Notes: a model not told the origin generated them from the letters alone. Positions 1 to 5,005 are shown, counted from the first letter of the stretch. The stretch is DNA of 5,472 nucleotides from Streptomyces violaceus (GCA_000715635.1 KL569173.1:20559-26030), one strand, 5' to 3'. A program made the numbers and translations.

Positions 1-348
1 GTCGCGGACCGAGACGATGCCGGCGGGCTCGTCGTCGTCCAGCACGATGAGGTGGCGGAAGCCGCCGTGTGCCATGGCACTGGCCGCCTCCTCCAGGGTC
101 CAGGCCGGAGTCGCGAACACGACGTCGGTGGTGGTGTGGGCGTGGGCGCGTTCCGTGTCCGGGTCCTGGCCCAGGCCCACGGAGTTGAGGATGTCGCGTT
201 CGGTGAGGATGCCGATGCCGCCGGCGTCGGGGTCGTGGACCACGGCCGCCCCGACCCGCCGCGCGGACATCAGCGCGGCGGCCTGGCGAAGGGTGTGGGT
301 CGGGCCGATGGTGAGGACGACGGTGGTCATGGCGTCACGGACGAGCAT
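1..348 (-). CDS. CBS-domain pair protein, N-terminal 116 codons (runs off left edge)
   Basis: The gene reads leftwards from ATG at 348 to the window edge without a stop, so only its N-terminal 116 residues are seen. The protein begins MLVRDAMTT and has two CBS-type repeats. The first covers about residues 3-60 (TLRQAAALMSARRVGAAVV, then GILTERDIL). The second covers about residues 78-116 (TLEEAASAMAHGGFRHLIV, then GIVSVRD at the edge). Stand-alone CBS pairs of this kind are usually about 130-145 residues, so little is missing. Such cytosolic proteins typically bind adenine nucleotides and act as energy or redox sensors; the ligand cannot be told from sequence. The start is supported by AGGAGG at 365-360, 11 bases upstream. 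GC-rich codons fit the host chromosome. No partner gene is visible, and the 5' region carries a tandem repeat described separately. Confidence 0.9.
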   Translation of the reverse strand, partial: MLVRDAMTTVVLTIGPTHTLRQAAALMSARRVGAAVVHDPDAGGIGILTERDILNSVGLGQDPDTERAHAHTTTDVVFATPAWTLEEAASAMAHGGFRHLIVLDDDEPAGIVSVRD

Positions 349-356
349 GGATGGAG

Positions 357-365
357 CCACCTCCT
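357..365 (-). promoter_or_regulatory. Ribosome-binding site of the CBS-domain gene
   Basis: On the minus strand AGGAGGTGG lies 11 bases (counted from AGGAGG) before the ATG at 348. It is a strong Shine-Dalgarno match and decides the start of the CBS gene. Confidence 0.75.
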
Positions 366-393
366 GGGAGTGAATCCGCCGTTTGTTCAGCGT

Positions 394-409
394 TTCACAA
401 GTTCACAAG
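394..409. repeat. Two tandem copies of TTCACAAG upstream of the CBS gene
   Basis: TTCACAAG occurs at 394-401 and again immediately at 402-409. On the minus strand this reads as two direct TTGTGAA-containing half-sites about 45 bases before the CBS start. Its position near the expected promoter suggests a regulator site. The half-site resembles that of the redox repressor Rex, but Rex sites are inverted whereas these are direct, so no regulator is assigned. Confidence 0.4.
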
Positions 410-750
410 ATGGGGGACTCTCAGGGTGACAGGTAAAGGGAGGGTCAACAAGGGGGCGCTCGGTAACAGCCGGGCGCGCTCAGTAGTGCTGGTATTGATC
501 GGCCGCTCCGGCGAGCTGCGGAGTTGCTCGGCAGCCCGCCGGAGAGCAGGGCTTTTGCCATCGACCTCTGGCGTCGTTGGTCGTCCTCGGCCGCCATTGG
601 ACGGCCCATAGACGGCCCGGTCACACGGGCCTTCCTCGCCCCCTGAAGTCCACCGTGACGTTTGTGGGGTGCTTTCTTGGTGCTGGTGTCTGGGCGCAGA
701 CCCAGTGGGCATCACATCGGATACACCATCGGCGGTACAGCACATCCGGC

Positions 751-754
751 AGGA
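751..754 (+). promoter_or_regulatory. Ribosome-binding site of the 198-aa protein gene
   Basis: AGGA ends 8 bases before ATG 763, a good spacing. It decides this start over the ATG at 577, which has no comparable site. Confidence 0.6.
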
Positions 755-762
755 TCAACCAG

Positions 763-1359
763 ATGGACCCTGCCGTCATCGCCGCTCTCATAACCACCCC
801 GACCGCAGTCCTTGCCGCCGTCGCTGCGTATGCCGCCGGTCGAGCCCAGGGGCGAGGCACCGTGGATGCCGTACGCCGCCAGCATCAGCGTGACGCATAT
901 GCCGCATTTCTATCGGCCGCCATTTCCTTCGCCGAGCAGATGGACTGGCGACGGTGCATAGAGCTGGCCACCAGGGAAACAGCGACCTCGGCCTCTTCAG
1001 AGAGCCTGGAAGCAGTGCGCCGCCTCGCGGCTGGCATCCGAGCCAGCGTCGACATCAAGCCTATGCAAGATGCCGCCATCCTGGTGCACCTGGAAGGTCC
1101 CAAACACATCAGCCAACTCGTCATCGCGGCCATGAACCAGGCCCGCCAAAATCAGAAGGATGCCGACGCGGCGATCCAGGACACTTCGACGGCACCCGGC
1201 ACATTTGCGCTGCCCGACCCCGAAGAGGGCGACTACGCTTTCAGCCGTCGCGTGGCAATCTTCACGGCGGCCGCCAGCGCTCACCTGAACGGGGACACCG
1301 CCCTTGCAGCGGATGCCCAAGTGTCGGCAGCTACACAAGTGACCAGTCGCCCGGTGTGA
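763..1359 (+). CDS. Membrane-anchored alanine-rich protein of unknown function (198 aa)
   Basis: I do not recognise a named family. The start at 763 is chosen because AGGA at 751-754 lies 8 bases before it, because the hydrophobic segment begins at once, and because the 62 codons upstream in the same open frame do not look like protein. Residues 4-25 form one hydrophobic helix (AVIAALITTPTAVLAAVAAYAA), followed by a basic, polar segment (GRAQGRG, then DAVRRQHQRDAYAAF). This is the pattern of an N-terminal signal anchor with the rest in the cytosol. Residues about 33-150 look mostly helical. The gene stands alone, ends with TGA, and a strong hairpin lies about 165 bases downstream. Its GC-rich codons without TTA fit the chromosome rather than the element to its right. 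Short proteins with this opening are, to my knowledge, common in Streptomyces, but I cannot give a function. Confidence 0.8.
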   Translation: MDPAVIAALITTPTAVLAAVAAYAAGRAQGRGTVDAVRRQHQRDAYAAFLSAAISFAEQMDWRRCIELATRETATSASSESLEAVRRLAAGIRASVDIKPMQDAAILVHLEGPKHISQLVIAAMNQARQNQKDADAAIQDTSTAPGTFALPDPEEGDYAFSRRVAIFTAAASAHLNGDTALAADAQVSAATQVTSRPV

Positions 1360-1522
1360 CGCACGGTGTTGCGGACGCCCAGTCAGCGACGGGCAGCGTC
1401 CGGCGCAGGGTGACTCTTGAAGCCCGTGTCCCGCAGCCGCTCATATGCGGTCAAGAGCACGCGTGCCCCGACCGTGCCAGAACGGGTGGGGAACAGCGGG
1501 GAGAGACGGGAGCGGCAACGAG

Positions 1523-1559
1523 ATCGGCCCCTGACCAGACCTCGTGGTCAGGGGCCGAT
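1523..1559 (-). terminator. Strong hairpin, terminator downstream of the tRNA-Tyr scar
   Basis: The arms ATCGGCCCCTGACCA (1523-1537) and TGGTCAGGGGCCGAT (1545-1559) are perfectly complementary over 15 bp, with a 7-base loop. On the minus strand it starts 12 bases after the acceptor-stem sequence, where actinomycete tRNA genes usually have their terminator. It could also stop transcripts of the plus-strand gene ending at 1359. There is no U-run, which is usual in Streptomyces. Its retention suggests that the DNA left of the scar is the original chromosomal downstream side of tRNA-Tyr. Confidence 0.75.
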
Positions 1560-1571
1560 GCTCCCCAGTGC

Positions 1572-1619
1572 GGCGGCGTCAGGATTCGAACCTGGGAGGC
1601 CTATCCGGCAGATTTACAG
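1572..1619 (-). pseudogene. 3' half of tRNA-Tyr(GTA): attachment-site scar of an integrated element
   Basis: On the minus strand the sequence reads anticodon loop CTGTAAA (1619-1613, anticodon GTA), the 3' anticodon stem TCTGC, a variable region, the T arm CCAGG-TTCGAAT-CCTGA, and the acceptor strand CGCCGCC (1578-1572). Upstream, where the D arm and 5' acceptor strand should be, nothing fits: the 5' anticodon stem would be GCGGC, which pairs poorly, and no GGCGG-type start follows. The T stem has a C:A mismatch, and the base after the acceptor strand is G rather than the A typical of tRNA-Tyr. It therefore cannot be a working tRNA. Loss of everything 5' of the anticodon loop is the classic product of tyrosine integrases that recombine in the anticodon arm. 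SLP1 of Streptomyces is a known element that uses tRNA-Tyr. An att site is the best reading; an old decayed tRNA is the alternative. Confidence 0.8.
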
Positions 1620-1702
1620 GCCGCGGGATGGGTGGTGTGTGACCTGGGCTTTCGGACGCTTGGCGTACCGTCCCCCCACAGATGTCCTAGGTGTCCCGAG
1701 CC

Positions 1703-1726
1703 GTGCTCTCTTGCGCGAGGGAGCAC
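1703..1726 (+). other. Ten-bp hairpin in the element left arm
   Basis: GTGCTCTCTT (1703-1712) pairs with GAGGGAGCAC (1717-1726) across the loop GCGC, with two G:U pairs that favour folding of the plus-strand transcript. On the minus strand the same positions become C:A mismatches, so it is a poor terminator for the minus-strand gene ending at 1916. Its role is unknown; it may be an arm structure of the integrated element. Confidence 0.4.
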
Positions 1727-1915
1727 GAGACCCGAATCCTTGGCATGCCGTTCTCGCGCCCGTCTCGGATGGAGGTGGCGCAGCGCACTCAGGACACCAA
1801 GCCTGCGGAGGTTCTGGCGACCTTAGGCAATGAGCAAGCGGCTATCCCCTGCAATGCTTTCAATGGCGGCCCAAGGGTCCAGTCAAGAGAGGGTTCGCCA
1901 CTTTCTCTGCCATTA

Positions 1916-2668
1916 CTATTTGGTAGTGGAAGGCGAGGGCGTCGTCGGCACCCAGACACAGTTCCCAGGTCCCACTACTTCAGCACGGCCGGGGCCGCAC
2001 TCGTACCTTACGACGTCCTCTGCAAAAATCTCTTTACCCAAGAAGATTGAGCCAACGAACACAATCACACCGACAAGTAGGTATGGCACATTCCTAGCCC
2101 ATCGCGTTCGCGCGGGTAAGAATTCTGCATCACTGGAGGCTTGCTTTTCAGGGGTTTCGAGAAGGTGCGCGGCTTGACATGTTACGTCCTTTTTATCGCC
2201 ATCCACTAGTACGGAAAAGTGAATACGCTGCTTACTGGCGATGAGAGTCGCATGGACATACAGCACATTCCCAGAGATGCGGGTAGCGGGGGTTGCTGCT
2301 GTACTGGGAATGGGCTGAGCCAGGACACTCTTGACTGGGACGCCAAAGTCAAAGGATAGTGAGTCGTTCCCGCTCGCAAAATCTGCGGGCTGAATCGCGC
2401 GACGACCGCTGTTCTTTATGACCAACTCGACTAGCCGCGGCTTGATGAGTGGGTTTCCCAGGTGAGTCACGGTTACAGAACTTGTCATGCCGCTGCCGCG
2501 AAGCAGCGTAAAATTTGAACGTTCTCGCCACAAGAGCCGCCGTTTAGGTTTTGCTACATAAAGCGTTGCCCATATCGTCAGAGCGGCAAGTAGGCTGGCG
2601 GCAGTGACCGTAATTACCGTGTTCCAGAAGTCGTTGGAACCGATGTATTGTTCGCCCGCATTGAACAA
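1916..2668 (-). CDS. Two-helix membrane protein with cytosolic central domain, unknown function (250 aa)
   Basis: The gene is read leftwards from TTG at 2668 to TAG at 1916. TTG is the only usable start before the first helix: the preceding codon is the stop TAA, and the next in-frame ATG (codon 61) would lose that helix. The ribosome-binding site is weak (GGGGCG a few bases upstream). Residues about 16-39 are a membrane helix followed by basic KPKRR (40-44). Residues about 45-189 form a soluble, probably beta-rich domain (VELVIKNSGRRAI, then SLSFDFGVPV, then RIHFSVLVDG). A second helix spans about 194-212. By the positive-inside rule the large domain is cytosolic and both ends are outside. 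The short C-terminal tail has Cys224 and Cys237 and ends in a Pro/Thr/Ser-rich stretch. Codon 184 is TTA. Base composition is near 52% GC in a sample. Lying inside the element, it is probably cargo; a sensor or effector of a defence or stress system is speculation. Confidence 0.8.
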   Translation of the reverse strand: MFNAGEQYIGSNDFWNTVITVTAASLLAALTIWATLYVAKPKRRLLWRERSNFTLLRGSGMTSSVTVTHLGNPLIKPRLVELVIKNSGRRAIQPADFASGNDSLSFDFGVPVKSVLAQPIPSTAATPATRISGNVLYVHATLIASKQRIHFSVLVDGDKKDVTCQAAHLLETPEKQASSDAEFLPARTRWARNVPYLLVGVIVFVGSIFLGKEIFAEDVVRYECGPGRAEVVGPGNCVWVPTTPSPSTTK

Positions 2669-2669
2669 T
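2647..2669. promoter_or_regulatory. Operator-like inverted repeat over the TTG start
   Basis: ATTGTTC (2647-2653) and GAACAAT (2663-2669) are perfect 7-bp inverted arms with a 9-base spacer. The repeat overlaps the first codons of the minus-strand membrane-protein gene. The arm spacing of about 1.5 helical turns suits a dimeric helix-turn-helix repressor. No such regulator is encoded in the window. Confidence 0.4.
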
Positions 2670-2843
2670 TATTCGCCCCGAAGTTGTGAGTTACGCGGCG
2701 GCTCTTGATGGCCGTTCGTCTAGTGAAGCAGGGCAGCGGCAGGGGCCTGCGGTAACTGTCACGGATGTAGTGAACTTGTGATGTTCGGCGAAGTGCACTC
2801 CTCGCCGGCACGTGTAGCAGGGTTGCCGAATGCTTCACCGATG

Positions 2844-2878
2844 GGCGAACCCCTGTCTGGTGGCCGAAACAGTTCGCC
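2844..2878. repeat. Inverted repeat GGCGAAC/GTTCGCC
   Basis: Arms at 2844-2850 and 2872-2878 are perfect 7-bp complements separated by 21 bases, with inner CTGT/ACAG able to extend the stem with a small bulge. The same GTTCGCC word occurs at 2650-2656 beside the membrane-protein start and at 1893-1899. It may be a regulator site or an RNA hairpin. Confidence 0.35.
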
Positions 2879-2890
2879 AGCCTGCGCCCA

Positions 2891-2923
2891 CCCTGATGGG
2901 GCGGGCCGACGAGAGCATCAGGG
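2891..2923. repeat. Eight-bp inverted repeat CCCTGATG/CATCAGGG
   Basis: Arms at 2891-2898 and 2916-2923 are perfect complements with a 17-base loop. It lies 12 bases after the previous inverted repeat, giving two adjacent possible RNA stems in the divergent region. There is no coding context to explain it. Confidence 0.35.
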
Positions 2924-2996
2924 CAGTCACCACATGCACGCGCAAGAGACAGTGTCGGCTACTCCCTTGTGGCTGGGGGGAGCTCTGAGCCTGGCA

Positions 2997-3008
2997 GCAG
3001 ATTTACAG
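2997..3008 (-). repeat. Second tRNA-Tyr anticodon-core (att-like) site
   Basis: GCAGATTTACAG at 2997-3008 is identical to 1608-1619 in the tRNA-Tyr scar and has the same orientation. On the minus strand it spells the anticodon loop CTGTAAA and stem TCTGC. To its right CGGGACGGGTG (3009-3019) matches CGGGATGGGTG (1624-1634) in 10 of 11 bases after a four-base gap. To its left CTGGG and GAGCC blocks recall the tRNA-Tyr variable region, but the T arm is absent. It is read as a degenerate or minimal attachment site, or the end of an older inserted unit. Chance similarity cannot be excluded by eye. Confidence 0.5.
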
Positions 3009-3061
3009 CGGGACGGGTGTGGGGGCTTTGAGCTGCGGTTTCCTTCCCTGGGGCCGCTCTC

Positions 3062-3095
3062 GGGGGACAAATGGGGGGGACCTGGGGACGGGGGG
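3062..3095 (+). other. Four G-runs able to form a G-quadruplex
   Basis: Runs of 5, 7, 4 and 6 guanines lie at 3062-3066, 3073-3079, 3084-3087 and 3090-3095, with loops of 6, 4 and 2 bases. This meets the usual quadruplex pattern with four possible tetrads on the plus strand. GGGGAC recurs with each run. It lies about 310 bases before the PIN gene and about 55 bases right of the second att-like core. Confidence 0.6.
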
Positions 3096-3357
3096 ACGGC
3101 GCCGGCCACGCCCTCGTGATTAGTGAGAGGTGCTGGCAGCCCTCGGACGGCCCAACGACGCCCCTTCCGCCACCCGTCCCTTCGCGTCGCGAGCAATGAT
3201 CCCGTTGACCTTGGTGCAGTGCTCGAACAGTTCTCGACCGCGTCGTTGAGGAGGTTCTTGACGACACGCGCCCCGGCCAAGGTGAGACTGGCACTTCGCT
3301 GGGACATGAGTGCCCAAGAGTCTCTCCCCAGTGCCGCATGTGAGCTACCGTCACAAG

Positions 3358-3385
3358 GCGTAGGTTCGTGGCGGATAGCCTACGC
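3358..3385. promoter_or_regulatory. Inverted repeat just upstream of the PIN nuclease gene
   Basis: GCGTAGG (3358-3364) and CCTACGC (3379-3385) are perfect 7-bp arms with 14 bases between them, ending 19 bases before the ATG. The position fits an operator overlapping the promoter or leader, or a leader hairpin. No regulator is identified. Confidence 0.35.
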
Positions 3386-3393
3386 AGAACGTG

Positions 3394-3400
3394 GGGGGAG
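3394..3400 (+). promoter_or_regulatory. Ribosome-binding site of the PIN nuclease gene
   Basis: GGGGGAG ends four bases before ATG 3405. The spacing is a little short but acceptable. It decides this start over the ATG at 3123 in the same frame, whose extra 94 codons look like chance coding. Confidence 0.65.
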
Positions 3401-3404
3401 CATC

Positions 3405-4886
3405 ATGTCAACGTTCCTGCGGGGTTTCGACGGGCTGTGGGCTCGTCCGAATGAGGACTACAGAGACGCTGTCAAAAGTTATCTGATCGCTGTGGATACC
3501 AACGTCCTACTCGAACTTTATAGGTTCACTCCACAGGCGCGACATGAACTGCTAGACATCCTGGATCAGCTGGGTCAACGTTTGTGGGTACCCCATCAGG
3601 TCGTGAAGGAGTACCACAGACGCCGCTTCGATGCCGTACGTGAACATCTAAATCTTTACACTTCCGTACCGGAAAACCTCAAAACATTGCGCAACAAGGC
3701 CTTACAAGAGGTGCAGAACCTAGCGAACCGGTGCTCGATGAGTGACACCGATAAGCAGCTACTCACGGCACCAATCAATGAAGCATTCGAAAAGGTATCG
3801 AACGAAATTCGGCGTCACTCGGACGCATTCGATCTATCGCTAGCCAAGGTCGTCCGAGGCGATCCGATCCTGTCGACTCTTGCTCGCGTTCTCGACGAAA
3901 AAACTGGTGAGCCCTTCCCCGACGAGGAGGAGACGTCACTGATCTCCACCTTTCAGGAGCGTGCAGCCGAGCAGGTCCCTCCGGGGTACAGAGACGCAGG
4001 TAAGCCAGAGAATGCCCATGGCGACTTCTTCGTCTGGGAACAACTTCTACGGGAGGCGAAAAAGCGACAGACCCCAGTGCTCCTGGTTACTAACGACGTC
4101 AAGCCTGATTGGGTTCAAAAAGAGGCGGGATTTGTCGTTGGCGCCCGCCCGGAACTTCTCAAGGAATTTCGCGAGCGGTGCGATAGAGACTTCCTAATGA
4201 CTCAGCTGCCACACTTCCTAAGCATGGCGAAGGAAGTGTTGGGTGCAGCAGTGAGCCAGTCTACTATGCAGCAAGCGGAGAACGTACATCTCATAAATGC
4301 CAGCGAGACTTTTCTTGTGACTCTCCCTAGCCATCTTTATGCAACGATTTACAACAGGCTCGCCGACGATTTCGAGGAAACTCTGAAGATTCCTGACAGC
4401 AGAATTAGCGAGGAGGATAAGGAGGCGCACGACAGAACTGAGCGGATTCTTCGAGCAATGTCGCGCAGTCGGAGGGGGAGGCAGGACGGCGACACAACTT
4501 TCTCGATCCCAGTCGACTGCTTCCCCTACTTCAACGGCTACCTAACGGCATACCAAAGCAGCCACAACACTGAAGATAACTTGACAGTTGAACACGTAGG
4601 AAAGCGCAGTGAGTACCGGCTCCTCATCAACGAACTTGCCAGCCTCAGAGAATTGCTAGAAATGGCCCGAATGGAGCGCGCGGATGCGCAGAGCAAGGCT
4701 GTGGCGATTGAGCAGGCCGTGCGCGAGGCCGACACTAATGCGTCCATAGATGTGCGAGACCGGCTGGCCCGGGAGGCCGAAGAGACAAGGCGCCGACTAG
4801 ATTTGACCATGCATGAGGTACATGATCTTGAAGCGCAAATCGCTGCAATATCAGAGAAGATTGATGATCCCGGCGCGAGCACATAG
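3405..4886 (+). CDS. PIN_8-like nuclease with C-terminal coiled coil (493 aa)
   Basis: The first 265 residues match the PIN-like (PIN_8) pattern. DTNVLLELYRF carries Asp31; WVPHQVVKEYHRRR carries Glu69; GYRDAGKPENAHGDFFVWEQ carries Asp207; LLVTNDVKPDW carries Asp231 and Asp235, followed by ARPELLKEF (247-255). These acidic residues form the expected metal-binding site of a PIN ribonuclease, and none is missing. A helical insert lies between Glu69 and Asp207, as is usual in this family. Residues about 281-401 are an unassigned domain. Residues about 402-485 are a charged heptad-like coiled coil, which suggests oligomerisation or partner binding. Codon 100 (3702-3704) is the only TTA. A 60-base sample is 53% GC, unlike the flanks. 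The gene is alone on its strand, divergent from the membrane-protein gene and followed by hairpins and an integrase. PIN_8 proteins are plausible defence effectors cutting RNA; the target is unknown. The fold call is firm, the role inferred. Confidence 0.85.
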   Translation: MSTFLRGFDGLWARPNEDYRDAVKSYLIAVDTNVLLELYRFTPQARHELLDILDQLGQRLWVPHQVVKEYHRRRFDAVREHLNLYTSVPENLKTLRNKALQEVQNLANRCSMSDTDKQLLTAPINEAFEKVSNEIRRHSDAFDLSLAKVVRGDPILSTLARVLDEKTGEPFPDEEETSLISTFQERAAEQVPPGYRDAGKPENAHGDFFVWEQLLREAKKRQTPVLLVTNDVKPDWVQKEAGFVVGARPELLKEFRERCDRDFLMTQLPHFLSMAKEVLGAAVSQSTMQQAENVHLINASETFLVTLPSHLYATIYNRLADDFEETLKIPDSRISEEDKEAHDRTERILRAMSRSRRGRQDGDTTFSIPVDCFPYFNGYLTAYQSSHNTEDNLTVEHVGKRSEYRLLINELASLRELLEMARMERADAQSKAVAIEQAVREADTNASIDVRDRLAREAEETRRRLDLTMHEVHDLEAQIAAISEKIDDPGAST

Positions 4887-4910
4887 GGAACTGGTCAAGA
4901 GCGGTTCCCT
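4885..4910 (+). terminator. Hairpin overlapping the PIN gene stop codon
   Basis: AGGGAAC (4885-4891) pairs with GTTCCCT (4904-4910) over 7 bp with a 12-base loop. The left arm includes the last two bases of the TAG stop. It may be a weak terminator or a protective 3' structure. Confidence 0.4.
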
Positions 4911-4968
4911 CAGTGAGCAAGGGCTTGAGGTTGATCCGACGTCGGGAGCTTTAGGCAAGCCTAGAAGC

Positions 4969-5005
4969 ATCTCCCTGCCATCCACATAACGGATGACAGG
5001 GAGAT
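4969..5005 (+). terminator. Strong terminator-like hairpin between the PIN gene and integrase
   Basis: Arms 4969-4983 and 4991-5005 pair over 15 bp with a single C:A mismatch (4978:4996) and the loop ACATAAC. It begins 83 bases after the PIN stop. No U-run follows, as is usual in high-GC actinomycetes. It should separate PIN transcription from the integrase gene. A smaller TAGG/CCTA hairpin precedes it at 4952-4963. Confidence 0.7.

Larger units (their letters stand above)
349..762. other. Intergenic region between two divergently read genes
   Basis: These 414 bases separate the CBS gene (minus) from the 198-aa protein gene (plus) and should hold both promoters. Open frames exist on both strands, but none has a start with a ribosome-binding site or a protein-like sequence; they are typical chance frames of GC-rich DNA. 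Visible structures are the tandem TTCACAAG pair at 394-409 and a short hairpin at 614-631 (GGCCCG, six-base loop, CGGGCC). I could not identify a -10/-35 pair with confidence. Confidence 0.6.
1360..1915. other. Junction region: chromosome end, tRNA-Tyr scar and element left arm
   Basis: No gene is supported in these 556 bases. Bases 1360-1522 are GC-rich spacer after the 198-aa protein gene. Bases 1523-1559 are a strong hairpin. Bases 1572-1619 are the 3' half of tRNA-Tyr. Bases 1620-1915 are the presumed left arm of the integrated element and contain a hairpin at 1703-1726. Long overlapping open frames cross the region in plus frames, but one runs straight through the tRNA fragment, and none has a ribosome-binding site or recognisable sequence. 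Confidence 0.6.
2670..3404. other. Large intergenic region between the divergent cargo genes
   Basis: These 735 bases hold no convincing gene. From left to right I see an inverted repeat GGCGAAC/GTTCGCC (2844-2850 and 2872-2878), an 8-bp inverted repeat CCCTGATG/CATCAGGG (2891-2898 and 2916-2923), a second tRNA-Tyr core-like sequence (2997-3008), a very G-rich stretch (3062-3095), and a 7-bp inverted repeat just before the PIN gene (3358-3385). Promoters of both cargo genes must lie here, but no clear -10/-35 pair is visible. The length is large for an actinomycete divergent promoter and leaves room for a non-coding RNA or for remnants of an older element end. Confidence 0.55.

Noticed and set aside
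395..745. Minus-strand 116-codon frame between the CBS gene and the 198-aa gene
   Set aside because: Its composition is low in hydrophobic core residues, it has no ribosome-binding site, and it has no recognisable motif; it lies in a promoter region.
1572..1660. A complete tRNA-Tyr gene
   Set aside because: The T arm, anticodon loop and 3' acceptor strand are present, but no 5' acceptor strand or D arm can be found, and the 5' anticodon stem does not pair properly.
954..1826. Long plus-strand open frame of 290 codons
   Set aside because: It overlaps the 198-aa gene in another frame, then runs through the hairpin and the tRNA fragment. Its Arg/Pro/Ser-rich product is a typical shadow frame of GC-rich DNA.
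1417..2177. Three overlapping plus-strand frames of 115-138 codons
   Set aside because: They cross the att scar or lie opposite the membrane-protein gene, without ribosome-binding sites or recognisable sequence.
1670..3081. Shared GTCCCCCC-A words at 1670-1678 (plus) and 3072-3081 (minus) as integrase arm-binding sites
   Set aside because: They are C-run, low-complexity matches with different run lengths, so they are not evidence of arm sites.
2927..3317. Minus-strand frames with protein-like patches (ARVVKNLLNDAVEN in one frame, LFEHCTKVNGIIARDAKG in another)
   Set aside because: They could be a frameshifted gene relic, but the patches overlap in two frames, no start has a suitable ribosome-binding site, and I recognise no family. 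A blastx of 3120-3320 showing homologues in both frames would revive the idea.
3123..3404. A 94-codon N-terminal extension of the PIN gene (ATG 3123)
   Set aside because: The frame is open, but the good ribosome-binding site lies at 3394-3400, the PIN_8 fold normally starts near residue 1 of the shorter form, and the extension does not look like a protein domain.
4344..4352. GATTTACA inside the PIN gene as a third att core
   Set aside because: Only eight bases match, flanks differ, and it lies within coding sequence; chance is enough.
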